Source: Ardenticatenaceae bacterium (GTDB lineage: Bacteria > Chloroflexota > Anaerolineae > Promineifilales > Promineifilaceae). Taken from it: a DNA stretch of 60,547 bases. A program made the translations under genes and the position numbers. Positions 25,584-33,746 of this stretch are shown one piece after another. The DNA lies in NCBI GenBank assembly GCA_020634315.1, contig JACKBV010000028.1, positions 1-60,547 on the forward strand, given 5' to 3'. The notes under the pieces were generated by a model. The model was not told where the DNA came from and searched no databases. It saw nothing but the letters and a program-made list of their open reading frames with translations. Position 1 is the first letter of the stretch. Every line of letters begins with the position of its first letter.

Positions 25584-27155
25584 TTAATCAACAATAGTCT
25601 GGCTTTGTTCGTGCATGTATTGCTGGATGTAGTAGAAGCTGCCGGCTGCTTTACCGGTGGAGCCGCTGCCTTTCCAGCCGCCAAAGGATTGGTAGCCCGG
25701 CCATGCGCCTGTGGTCGCGCCGCTGGCCCGGTTGACGTAGAGAACGCCTGCTTCGATGTTGTCCAGCCACCATTGCACTTCGGCATCGTCTTCGCTGAAG
25801 AAACCGGCGGTGAGGCCATATTCAACATCGTTGGCCATCGCCATGGCGTCATCCAATTCTTCGAAGTCGGTGACGGTGACGATGGGCAGGAACATCTCGT
25901 GCTTCCACAAGTAGTGGTCGAGCGGCAGGTGATCGACAATGGTGGGGGCGGCGTAATAGCCATCAAGCCCTTCAATTTGCAGTGTCTCGCCACCATGCAC
26001 GATTTCTCCCGCGGCACGCAGGTCGGCGACAAACTTTTGGTAATCCTCGAAAGCGCCTTTGTTGGCAACCGGCCCCATCCAGTTTTCCTTGATGGTCGGG
26101 TCGCCAACGTTGATTTGCCGGGTGAGGTCGAGCAGTTTGCTCATGAAAGTCTCTTTGACGTCGGCATGGACGTAAACGCGGGAGCAGGCAGAGCATTTTT
26201 GCCCTTGCAGACCAAAGGCGGAGCGCATCACGCCCATCGCGGCTTTGTCCAGGTCTGCTTTTTTGCTGACGATGGTTGGGTTTTTGCCGCCCATTTCGGC
26301 GATGACCGGGCGCGGGTAGCGTCCCTGGGCGAAGGTGCGGATGATGTGCATGCCAACGTCGTAGCTGCCGGTGAAGGTGATGCCGGCGACATCGGGATGA
26401 TCGATGAGGGTTTGCCCGACAACACGGCCGCTGCCGGTGATGAAGTTGAAGACACCGGCCGGGACGCCCGCATCACGGAAACATTCGGTGAGGAACCAGG
26501 CGGTGAGGGGGGTGTCGGTGGCGGGTTTGAGGATGACGGTGTTACCGGCGATGAGGGCGGCTCCCGCAGGGCCACCGGCGAGTGCGCCGGGGAAGTTGAA
26601 GGGGGAGATGACGGCCCAAACGCCGTAGGGCTTGAGGACGCTGCGATTGTGGTGTTTTTCGCTCTCGGAGAGGAGTTGGAAGTTGAAGTTGTTGTTCTTT
26701 GCGACGGCGTCGCAGTTGTAGCGGATGAGATCGGCCGTTTCTTCAACGTCGCCCAAGGCTTCCAGGCGGTTTTTGCCGATTTCCAGGCTCATGTTGGCGC
26801 CCATTTCAAAGAGGCGGTCGCTGATGAGGTCGGCTGCTTTGCGCATGATTTCGACGCGTTCTTGCCAGGGACGGCCGCTCCAGGCGGGAAAGGCGGCTTT
26901 GGCGGCGGCGACGGCATCGTTGACGTCTTGCTCGGAGCCGTATTGGAAATGTCCCATGACCCAATCGAGGTTGACGGGGCTGTGTTTGGCAAAGGTTTTT
27001 GCGGCAAACCGTTCTTCACCATTGATGAAGAGCGGGTAGATTTTGCCAAAGTTCGCTTTGGCGTCGGCGACGGCTTCATCATAATATTGATGCAGCAAGG
27101 GGTCTGGGCTGGCCAGAGTTGAATAGGTTACTTTAAATTTTTTACGTTCTGACAT
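25584..27155 (-). CDS. pruA: 1-pyrroline-5-carboxylate (glutamate semialdehyde) dehydrogenase
   Basis: NAD-dependent oxidation of glutamate-gamma-semialdehyde to glutamate, the second step of proline and arginine catabolism. The 523 residues match the Bacillus RocA/PruA length of about 515. Catalytic Cys is in GLQGQKCSACSR and catalytic Glu in VIAEMGGKNP; SPFNFPGALAGG and GFTGSYDVG-like NAD motifs are clear. AGGAGG is just upstream of the ATG. Proline dehydrogenase is at the far left of the window. In this position it could also serve the semialdehyde made when the kamA-aminotransferase route removes a terminal amino group; that is speculation. Confidence 0.94.
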   Translation of the reverse strand: MSERKKFKVTYSTLASPDPLLHQYYDEAVADAKANFGKIYPLFINGEERFAAKTFAKHSPVNLDWVMGHFQYGSEQDVNDAVAAAKAAFPAWSGRPWQERVEIMRKAADLISDRLFEMGANMSLEIGKNRLEALGDVEETADLIRYNCDAVAKNNNFNFQLLSESEKHHNRSVLKPYGVWAVISPFNFPGALAGGPAGAALIAGNTVILKPATDTPLTAWFLTECFRDAGVPAGVFNFITGSGRVVGQTLIDHPDVAGITFTGSYDVGMHIIRTFAQGRYPRPVIAEMGGKNPTIVSKKADLDKAAMGVMRSAFGLQGQKCSACSRVYVHADVKETFMSKLLDLTRQINVGDPTIKENWMGPVANKGAFEDYQKFVADLRAAGEIVHGGETLQIEGLDGYYAAPTIVDHLPLDHYLWKHEMFLPIVTVTDFEELDDAMAMANDVEYGLTAGFFSEDDAEVQWWLDNIEAGVLYVNRASGATTGAWPGYQSFGGWKGSGSTGKAAGSFYYIQQYMHEQSQTIVD

Positions 27156-27480
27156 GAATGCCTCCTAAAAGGGGAATGTGTGGGATGGCTGTGGAACAGC
27201 CATAAGTTCTTCTCGTGGGTTTGTCAAAGTACAATGAGAAGGTTGTACCCGGTGTTTGGGGAAACGGCCGTTTCCGCATCCATTTCACCCGCCGTTATTA
27301 TACCTGTCTTTGGCAAAGGGGCATCACGTAGTTTGTCATATGTTTCAGGGTGACAAACTGCCTTACCGCTCACCGCTCACCGTTCACCGCTTACCGTTCA
27401 CCGTTCACCGTTTACCGATTACCGTTCCCCGCTCACCGACTACTAGACGCTGGCAACGGCCGTATAGTACAATCAACTTC
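27156..27480. other. Divergent intergenic region, pruA / kinase
   Basis: A 325-bp gap containing one ACGGCCGT extended to the 16-mer (27262), the TTACCG/TTCACC word repeat (27363-27446) and a -10-like TACAAT (27468-27473) 7 bases before the kinase ATG, which has no Shine-Dalgarno. The kinase transcript may be leaderless. No gene is visible. Confidence 0.55.
27363..27446. repeat. TTACCGTTCACCG word repeat, second copy
   Basis: About 14 six-base words, mostly CTCACCG, TTCACCG and TTACCG, in tandem. It is the same vocabulary as 14006-14098 and the two can be read as one repeat family. Confidence 0.75.
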
Positions 27481-30396
27481 ATGACCACACCTGAAAAAAT
27501 TGACCGGTACGAAATTCGTGAAGAATTGGGGCGGGGTGGTATGGCCACGGTGTATCGCGCCTTTGACCCTCGTTTCAAACGTGACGTGGCCTTGAAGGTG
27601 CTGCCACGCGAGTTCAACCATGATCCCATGTTCCGCGCCCGTTTTCAGCGGGAGGCGGAAACCATCGCCGCGCTAGAGCATCCCGCCATTGTGCCTGTGT
27701 ATGATTTTGGCGAGGATGACGGGCTGCCTTACCTGGTGATGCGCCTGATGACCGGCGGGTCGCTGGCGGATCAGATTGGGCAGGGAGCGATGCCTGTGGC
27801 CGATGTCGCGCAAATTTTGTCGCGCATTGGCGGCGCGTTGGATCGGGCACATGAAATGGGCATTGTTCACCGCGACCTTAAGCCAGGCAATATTTTGTTT
27901 GACCAGTATGGCGAGGCGTATCTGGCGGATTTTGGCATTGCGCGGCTGGCGGAATCGAGCGCGACGCTGACGGGCAGCGGCTTGATTGGCACGCCTGCGT
28001 ATATGAGTCCGGAGCAGATTCAGGGGGCACAGGTAGACGGCCGTTCCGACATCTACGCCCTCGGCATCATCCTCTTTGAAATGCTGACCGGCTATAAGCC
28101 GTATCAGGCGGACACGCCGGCGATGGTGTTGGTGAAGCAGATGACGGAGCCAACGCCGCGCATTTTGGATGTGAAGCCGGATTTGCCGCCGGGATGCGAG
28201 TTTGTGATTGCGCGGGCGATGGCGAAGGATGTGACCGACCGCTTTGAGAAGGCGAGCGAGGTTTCGGAGACATTGTCCTCGGCGTTGAAGGGGGCGGTTT
28301 TGCCGCTGCCCAGCCCGACGCCGACGCAGTTTAGCACGCCGCCGCGCACGGTTATGCCGGAAGTGACCGCGCCCGCGTCGGCTGCACCGGAGATAGCGCC
28401 TGCGCCGCCCAAGCGCCGTGTTCCTGTGTGGGTGTGGGGGCTGGTTGGGTTGGTGGTTGTGGCGGCTGTTGTGGGCGGGGCGATCTGGTGGTTTGGCGAT
28501 GATGAGCCGGACGACATTATTTTGTTGGATGGGCTGGAGGAAGAGGTGGATACGGCCGTTGCCACCGAAATCGCCGCCGCTTTTGGCGCAGAAGAAGGGT
28601 CGGGGGACACCATTACACCGGACGATGCTGCGCAGTTGATGTTGCTGCACCGTTTGGGGCGCGGCACTGTAGACTCGATTGCTGCCAGCCCGGATGGCTC
28701 GTTGGTGGCTGTGGGTGGCAGTTTGGGCGTCTGGTTGTACGACAGCGAAACGTTGGAGACGGTTGGGCTGCTGCAAGGGCATGAGGATACGGTGTGGGAC
28801 CTGGCGTGGTCGCCGGATGGCACGCGTTTGGCTTCGGCCAGTTGGGATTGGACGATTCGCGTTTGGGATGTGGCCGCGCAAACGGAGTTGTTTGCTTTGC
28901 GCGGTGATGATCAGTATATCAATGTGGCCTGGTCGGCTGATGGCAGCACGCTTGCGGCTACGACCTGGTATACGGCCGTAGAATTGTGGGATGTAGAGCG
29001 TCGTGCGCGTACCGATACGCTGGATGCGTTGACGAATGATGCCATTAATGATGTGGCCTGGTCGCCGCAAGCGGCGTGGCTGGCAATTGCTACGGATGGC
29101 GATGGTGTGTTTGTGTGGGATGTGGCCGCGCAGGCGGAGGCGTTCCATGTGGATGTGCCGGATGTGAATTGTGTGCGTTGGTCGCCGGATGGCAGTTTGC
29201 TGGCAACTTGCAGCAATGCGGAGACGGATGCTTTCCAGGTGTGGAATGGGGCGACCGGGGAGCTTGTGCAGGAGTTTGCCGGGCAAGATTATGGTGTTTA
29301 CGATTTGGCCTGGGCGGAGGAGGGGGCGTTTTTGCTCTCTGTGGGGGGCGATGACACGGCGCGTTTGTGGAATGTAGCAGAGGGTTGGGAGGAAACAGAG
29401 CTGCTGGAGTTTGATGGCACGCTGCTGCATGTGTTGTGGCTGCCTGCGCAGGAGGGTGTGGTGGTGGCTGCGGCTAGTGGCACGATTATGTCTTTCCCGT
29501 TGGATGGGGAAAGTGATGAGATGGCCTGGCTGGATGCGCACACGGATAGTTTGTGGAGTATGTCTTGGTCGCCGGATGCGGATTATTTGGCGGCGGCGGG
29601 CAGTGATGGCTCGGTGCGTGTGTGGGATGCGTGGTCGGGTGAGGCGACGGGTTTGTGGGAGGGGCATGAGTATGGGATTAGTGCGGTGGCCTGGTCGCCG
29701 GGTGGTGAGTATGTCGCTTCTTGTGGCGGTGATGCGCGTGTGTTGTTGTGGGATGTTGCCACGGGGCAGATTGCGCAGGAGTGGCCGTTTCGGGAAACGG
29801 CCGTTGTCTCTTTGGATTGGCACCCGTATGAACCGTGGCTGGCTATGGGCGATTATGACGGGCATGTCTGGATTTGGGATTATGAGGCAGATGTGACGTT
29901 GTATGATTGGGACGCGCATGATGGCGATGTGTTGGCGCTGGCCTGGTCGCCGGATGGATCGCGGCTGGCGACGGGCGGGTATGATGGCCTGGCGCAAATT
30001 TGGGACGTTGAGGATGAATCGCTGGATGTGCTTGAATTGGTGGGGCATGAGGAGCGGGTGAGTGATGTGGCCTGGTCGCCGGATGGCGAGTTGTTGGCCT
30101 CGGCAAGCCATGATCAGACGGCGCGTATTTGGGATGCGCAGAGCGGCGCGGAGGTGGAAGTGCTGCGCAATCATCAGGAATTGGTGAGCAGTGTGGCCTG
30201 GTCAACGGAGGAGCCGCTGTTGGCGACGGGCGGTTGGGATCATTTGGTGCGTATTTGGGATACGGGGACGTGGCGTGAGGTGACGACTTTGAGCGGCCAT
30301 AACCATGCTGTGATTGATGTGGCCTGGTCGCCGGATGGGGTGCATCTGGCGTCGAGCAGTGAGGATGGCACGGCGATTATTTGGGGGCTGCCCTAA
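27481..30396 (+). CDS. Ser/Thr protein kinase with extracytoplasmic WD40 propellers
   Basis: A 971-residue receptor-like kinase. The cytoplasmic kinase (1-270) has GRGGMATVYRA, ALKVL (ATP Lys), HRDLKPGNI, DFGIARL and GTPAYMSPEQ. A Pro/Ala linker leads to one membrane helix at about 313-336 (VPVWVWGLVGLVVVAAVVGG). From about 395 to the end I count 14 WD40 units (VAWSPDGxxLASxxxDxxxRIWD), enough for two seven-bladed propellers outside the membrane. The start is at MTTPEKIDRYEI since upstream sequence is repeat. Such kinases probably sense an extracellular ligand. Neighbouring genes do not reveal a target. Confidence 0.93.
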   Translation: MTTPEKIDRYEIREELGRGGMATVYRAFDPRFKRDVALKVLPREFNHDPMFRARFQREAETIAALEHPAIVPVYDFGEDDGLPYLVMRLMTGGSLADQIGQGAMPVADVAQILSRIGGALDRAHEMGIVHRDLKPGNILFDQYGEAYLADFGIARLAESSATLTGSGLIGTPAYMSPEQIQGAQVDGRSDIYALGIILFEMLTGYKPYQADTPAMVLVKQMTEPTPRILDVKPDLPPGCEFVIARAMAKDVTDRFEKASEVSETLSSALKGAVLPLPSPTPTQFSTPPRTVMPEVTAPASAAPEIAPAPPKRRVPVWVWGLVGLVVVAAVVGGAIWWFGDDEPDDIILLDGLEEEVDTAVATEIAAAFGAEEGSGDTITPDDAAQLMLLHRLGRGTVDSIAASPDGSLVAVGGSLGVWLYDSETLETVGLLQGHEDTVWDLAWSPDGTRLASASWDWTIRVWDVAAQTELFALRGDDQYINVAWSADGSTLAATTWYTAVELWDVERRARTDTLDALTNDAINDVAWSPQAAWLAIATDGDGVFVWDVAAQAEAFHVDVPDVNCVRWSPDGSLLATCSNAETDAFQVWNGATGELVQEFAGQDYGVYDLAWAEEGAFLLSVGGDDTARLWNVAEGWEETELLEFDGTLLHVLWLPAQEGVVVAAASGTIMSFPLDGESDEMAWLDAHTDSLWSMSWSPDADYLAAAGSDGSVRVWDAWSGEATGLWEGHEYGISAVAWSPGGEYVASCGGDARVLLWDVATGQIAQEWPFRETAVVSLDWHPYEPWLAMGDYDGHVWIWDYEADVTLYDWDAHDGDVLALAWSPDGSRLATGGYDGLAQIWDVEDESLDVLELVGHEERVSDVAWSPDGELLASASHDQTARIWDAQSGAEVEVLRNHQELVSSVAWSTEEPLLATGGWDHLVRIWDTGTWREVTTLSGHNHAVIDVAWSPDGVHLASSSEDGTAIIWGLP

Positions 30397-30456
30397 GTGG
30401 TTGGCGAGCGTTGGTTTGGCGGACGGCGTTTGGCATGACGTGCTGAGATGCTGGTA

Positions 30457-30750
30457 GCAATGGTTCAGGAGCTAGAAGCAGCGACTCAGGAGCTAGAAGC
30501 AGCGGTTCAGGAGCTAGAAGCAACGGTTCAGGAGCTAGAAGCAGCGGTTCAGGAGCTAGAAGCAACGGTTCAGGAGCTGTAAGCAACGGTTCAGGAGCTA
30601 GAAGCAGCGGTTCAGGAGCTAGAAGCAACGGTTCAGGAGCTAGAAGCAATGGTTCAGGAGCTAGAAGCAACGGTTCAGGAGCTGTAAGCAACGGTTCAGG
30701 AGCTGTAAGCAACGACTCAGGAGCATTAAGCAACGGTTCAGGAGCTTAGA
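30457..30750. repeat. 21-bp minisatellite, 14 units
   Basis: Fourteen head-to-tail copies of CAACGGTTCAGGAGCTAGAAG with few substitutions (CAAC/CAGC/CAAT; CTAGAAG/CTGTAAG). The period is a multiple of three. From ATG 30448 the + strand reads 41 residues of VQELEAA heptads before TAA; further heptads are broken by TAA. The minus strand reads LAPEPLL heptads without a stop. No ribosome site was seen, so coding is unproven. No spacers, so not CRISPR. Confidence 0.88.
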
Positions 30751-30792
30751 GGAGACTTCACCGGCGGCGGCTGACCATTATGAATGAAAACC

Positions 30793-30850
30793 AACCTCCC
30801 GGAGGTTATCAATGGCAGGCTCGCCACATGAGACGAACCTCCGGGAGGTT
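30793..30850. repeat. Paired CCTCC-GGAGG palindrome element
   Basis: AACCTCCCGGAGGTT and AACCTCCGGGAGGTT around a 28-base spacer that matches, inverted, the spacer of the 23259-23314 copy. It touches the stop codon of the convergent histidine phosphatase gene. Confidence 0.82.
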
Positions 30851-31424
30851 ATTTGTGAAGGAGGGTGTTGGTCAGGGAGAATGTGGGCAGGGTGACGATG
30901 CCGACCCAGGGGAGGGGAAGGTTTTGCCAGAAGGTGATGGGGTTGAGGTGTGGATTGTGCTGGCAGAGGAAGAGGGTGAGGATGGTGCCGTGGGTGACGA
31001 TGATGAGGGTGTCGTTGGGGTAGGTGGCTAGCTGCTGCTGAACGGCCGTTTCCATGCGTTCGCGTGCGGCTTGTGCGGTTTCGTTGCCAAATACTAGTTT
31101 GTTGGGATGGGTGAATAGTTGGGAAACGGCCGTTACGAAATCTTCGTGACGGGCAATGTAAGGGGCGCCGTGCCGGTCATGCTCTTGCAAACCGGGGGCT
31201 GTGCCCCAGGGTAAGCCCAGGTTTTGCGCGATGATTTGCCCGGTTTCTTGTGCCTTGGTCTCTTCGCTGGTGATGATGCGTGTTGGCTGGTGCGCTGTTA
31301 GTTGTGGCGCGAGTTGGGCGGCCTGGAAACGGCCGTTTGCCGACAATGACCAACTGTGTGACGCCTGGGCCGGATTACGCGTCACGGCGGCGTGACGCAC
31401 GAACAGTAATTTGGGGGTGTTCAT
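30849..31424 (-). CDS. Histidine phosphatase (phosphoglycerate mutase-like)
   Basis: A 191-residue member of the histidine phosphatase superfamily. The N-terminal LLFVRHAAVTRNP has the phospho-His in an RHA variant of RHG. SEETKAQETGQII and VTHGTILTLFL supply the other catalytic segments. ATG 31424 is chosen because the RHA motif should lie about 10 residues from the N-terminus. The substrate cannot be told. Its 3' end abuts a palindromic repeat that could end transcription. Confidence 0.85.
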   Translation of the reverse strand: MNTPKLLFVRHAAVTRNPAQASHSWSLSANGRFQAAQLAPQLTAHQPTRIITSEETKAQETGQIIAQNLGLPWGTAPGLQEHDRHGAPYIARHEDFVTAVSQLFTHPNKLVFGNETAQAARERMETAVQQQLATYPNDTLIIVTHGTILTLFLCQHNPHLNPITFWQNLPLPWVGIVTLPTFSLTNTLLHK

Positions 31425-31567
31425 GTGCTTATTGTAGTGGTGCCGCTGGCCGATTACAAAATGAGAGGTTGCTGGGGATTGCCTTGTGCGTAGGGGAATC
31501 AGATGCAAAACGCATCATCGGGCGGCGCAAATGGGGTTACTATTTGCCCTTTCGGGAGGTGATAGCT

Positions 31568-32029
31568 ATGGTTGATTTTCTTTATCGGATACGGCCGTTT
31601 CAGCCTGCCGACCAACCCGCAGCCAGGGCACTCATTCTGGCAGGATTGGCCGAACGTTGGGGAACCCTCGACCCCACCCTTAACCCTGATTTGCAAGACA
31701 TCTGGACCAATTACATTGTGCGCGGCGGCGCGTTTGTCGTGGCGACTTGCCAGGGGCAGGTCGTGGGCACGGGAGCCTTGAGCGTCGAAGCGCCCGGCGT
31801 TGGTCGCATTGAGCGCGTGTCGATTCACAGCACCCATCGGCGGCATGGGTTGGCGCGTATGATTAGCGAACATCTCATTGGCGAAGCGCGGCAGCGCGGC
31901 TACCGCCAGGTGTTGGTGGAGACAACAGAGACATGGGAAAGCGCCATTCGCCTCTATACGGCGTGCGGCTTCTCCCCCGTCGCCCATCATGATGGTGACA
32001 TCCATATGGCGCTGACGTTGAAGAAGTGA
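31568..32029 (+). CDS. GNAT family N-acetyltransferase
   Basis: A 153-residue acetyltransferase with the acetyl-CoA-binding motif A in THRRHGLARMISEHLIGEARQRGY and the C-terminal ESAIRLYTACGFSPV. ATG 31568 is preceded by GGGAGGTGAT at good spacing; the longer upstream frame overlaps the histidine phosphatase and is rejected. The acceptor is unknown. A palindrome array begins directly downstream. Confidence 0.88.
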   Translation: MVDFLYRIRPFQPADQPAARALILAGLAERWGTLDPTLNPDLQDIWTNYIVRGGAFVVATCQGQVVGTGALSVEAPGVGRIERVSIHSTHRRHGLARMISEHLIGEARQRGYRQVLVETTETWESAIRLYTACGFSPVAHHDGDIHMALTLKK

Positions 32030-32055
32030 GGGTAAAGCCTCCTCCCACCGCAAGA

Positions 32056-32251
32056 AACCTCCCGGAGGTTCCTCGCAAGATAGCTGCCTCAAGAGAAACC
32101 TCCGGGAGGTTGTCCTACCGCAGGAAACCTCCCGGAGGTTGTGCGCAAGACATCTGCCTCAAGAGAAACCTCCGGGAGGCTGCCCCACCGCAAGAAACCT
32201 CCCGGAGGTTGTGCGCAAGACATCTGCCTCATGAGAAACCTCCGGGAGGTT
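32056..32251. repeat. Array of six CCTCC-GGAGG palindromes in three 65-bp units
   Basis: Three tandem units, each AACCTCCCGGAGGTT, then a 27-base spacer with GCAAGAcATCTGCCTCAaGAG, then AACCTCCGGGAGGTT (one copy ends GGAGGCTG), joined by a linker with CACCGCAAG. It fills the gap between the GNAT and C39-like genes and is the longest array of this family here. Confidence 0.88.
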
Positions 32252-32304
32252 ATTCGAAGGTTGTTAACGCACTAAGAGAATGGTAAGACCTTACGGCGTG
32301 GCGG

Positions 32305-32332
32305 TTGGCATGGCAAGGGTTCTGGCTATAAT
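32305..32332 (+). promoter_or_regulatory. Promoter of the C39-like gene pair
   Basis: TTGGCA (32305-32310), 16-bp spacer, TATAAT (32327-32332). The first ATG of the downstream gene is 45 bases further. GAAGGAAT lies in the leader. Confidence 0.75.
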
Positions 32333-32376
32333 GCATCAGCTTATAACTTTTAGAAGGAATGGTGTAAACGTCTTTG

Positions 32377-33714
32377 ATGAAGAAACGTTGGGTTTGGTTA
32401 TGGGTTCCCATCGTGTTGCTCGGATTGCTAATCTGGTCTGTACCGGCACTGCTGCGGGCTATGCCCGACCGGTATGTGGCTCGCTTGCCGGAACCGCTGC
32501 AACAGTTGGGTGCGCCGCAAACGGAGTCGGCGGTTTTGCCGACGCTGGCACAGCCGGTGGATGCTTCCTGGTTGTTGGCGGCGACGAGTACGGCCGTTTC
32601 CCCCACCGATGTACCCATCCCGGCGACGTTGACGCCTATTGCGACGCAGGTTGTGCCGGAAACGGCCGTTTCCCCCACAGCTACGCCCCAGCCTTCGCCA
32701 ACCCCCAGCCCCACACCGACGGCAACCCCCTGGCCCATTCCGCCAGCGGCTCGCCTGGAAGGCATCACCCATAAATTCCAAACCTGGAACAATTGCGGCC
32801 CGGCAACCCTGGCGATGACACTCAGCTACTTTGGCTATGCCGTCACCCAGGATGACACTGCCTCTGTGCTCAAGCCAGACCCCGAAGACCGCAATGTCAG
32901 CCCTGACGAGATGGCCGCTTACGTCAACGGGCAAACCCCGTACCGCGCGTTGTATCGCACCAATGGCACGCAGCAGACCGTGCAGCGCCTGTTGGCAAAC
33001 GGCATCCCCGTCATTGTCGAGGTTGGCATCGACCCGCCGGGCGAGTATCGTTGGCTGGGATGGTATGGTCATTATTTGCTGGTGGTCGCCTACGATGAGG
33101 CGCAGCAGCAATTTTGGGTATATGATTCCTGGTTTGGCACGAGTGAGGAACCGCTGACAAATGCAAATGAAAACGGCCGTGTCCTCTCCTTCGCCGACTT
33201 CGCCACCTACTGGCCGCACTTTAACCGCAACTACATTGCCCTCTACGAACCGGCACAAGCCGATCTGGTTGCCGCCATCATTGGCGCAGACATGGATACT
33301 GAAGTGATGTGGCAGCACGCTTTGACCGTGGCGCAAGAAGAAGCCGCCGCTGCCCCAGATAACGCCTTCTTTTGGTTTAATCTGGGCACATCCTACAATG
33401 CCTTGCACCAATATGACAAAGCGGCCGCGGCATTTGATCAGGCGTTAGCCATTGGCTTGCCCTGGCGTATGCTTTGGTATCAATTTGGCCCTTACGAAGC
33501 ATTTTATCAGGTAGGGCGCTATGAGGATGTCGTTTTACTGGCAGACACCACATTGCAAGACCGCCCTTACTTTGAGGAATCTTATTACTACAAGGGATTG
33601 GCGCTGACCGCTTTAGGGCAGGCGGATGAAGGACGCGCCAATCTGGAGAGGGCGGCGGCGTTTAACCCCAATTTTTCCCCCGCCCAAATTGCCTTAGAAG
33701 AAATAGGAGATTAG
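32377..33714 (+). CDS. Anchored C39-like peptidase with TPR tail (first of tandem pair)
   Basis: 445 residues: N-terminal membrane helix (about 5-25), a Pro/Thr/Ser-rich linker (PTATPQPSPTPSPTPTATP), a C39-like domain (about 130-300) with Cys in WNNCGPATLA, His in WYGHYLLVVAYD and Asp in VYDSWFG, and a C-terminal TPR pair (FFWFNLGTSYNALHQYDKAAAAFDQALAIG). C39 domains often cleave leader peptides at double glycines, but here there is no transporter, so it is more likely a surface cysteine peptidase or peptidase-like binder. A paralogue follows 32 bp on. Iterated palindromes encode the two TAVSPT segments in the linker. Confidence 0.83.
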   Translation: MKKRWVWLWVPIVLLGLLIWSVPALLRAMPDRYVARLPEPLQQLGAPQTESAVLPTLAQPVDASWLLAATSTAVSPTDVPIPATLTPIATQVVPETAVSPTATPQPSPTPSPTPTATPWPIPPAARLEGITHKFQTWNNCGPATLAMTLSYFGYAVTQDDTASVLKPDPEDRNVSPDEMAAYVNGQTPYRALYRTNGTQQTVQRLLANGIPVIVEVGIDPPGEYRWLGWYGHYLLVVAYDEAQQQFWVYDSWFGTSEEPLTNANENGRVLSFADFATYWPHFNRNYIALYEPAQADLVAAIIGADMDTEVMWQHALTVAQEEAAAAPDNAFFWFNLGTSYNALHQYDKAAAAFDQALAIGLPWRMLWYQFGPYEAFYQVGRYEDVVLLADTTLQDRPYFEESYYYKGLALTALGQADEGRANLERAAAFNPNFSPAQIALEEIGD

Positions 33715-33746
33715 AGACCGGATAGCCTGGTCTTTTGAGGATGCGT

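Noticed and set aside
25509..27122. 537-residue ORF antisense to pruA
   Set aside because: Shadow of a clear aldehyde dehydrogenase gene; composition is unnatural (Asp/Gly/Val-rich) with no family motif.
27673..30174. 833-residue ORF antisense to the kinase-WD40 gene
   Set aside because: It is open only because the GC-rich WD40 repeats lack stops on the opposite strand; its sequence is Arg/His/Pro-rich with no domain.
30377..30733. 118-residue LAPEPLL-repeat protein on the minus strand
   Set aside because: Starts with TTG, no ribosome site, and is only the reverse reading of the minisatellite; kept as a repeat.
30457..30750. CRISPR array
   Set aside because: The 21-bp units are directly adjacent with no unique spacers and no cas gene is in the window.
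32377..33714. Bacteriocin processing/export system
   Set aside because: C39 domains are present but there is no ABC transporter domain or precursor peptide gene nearby.
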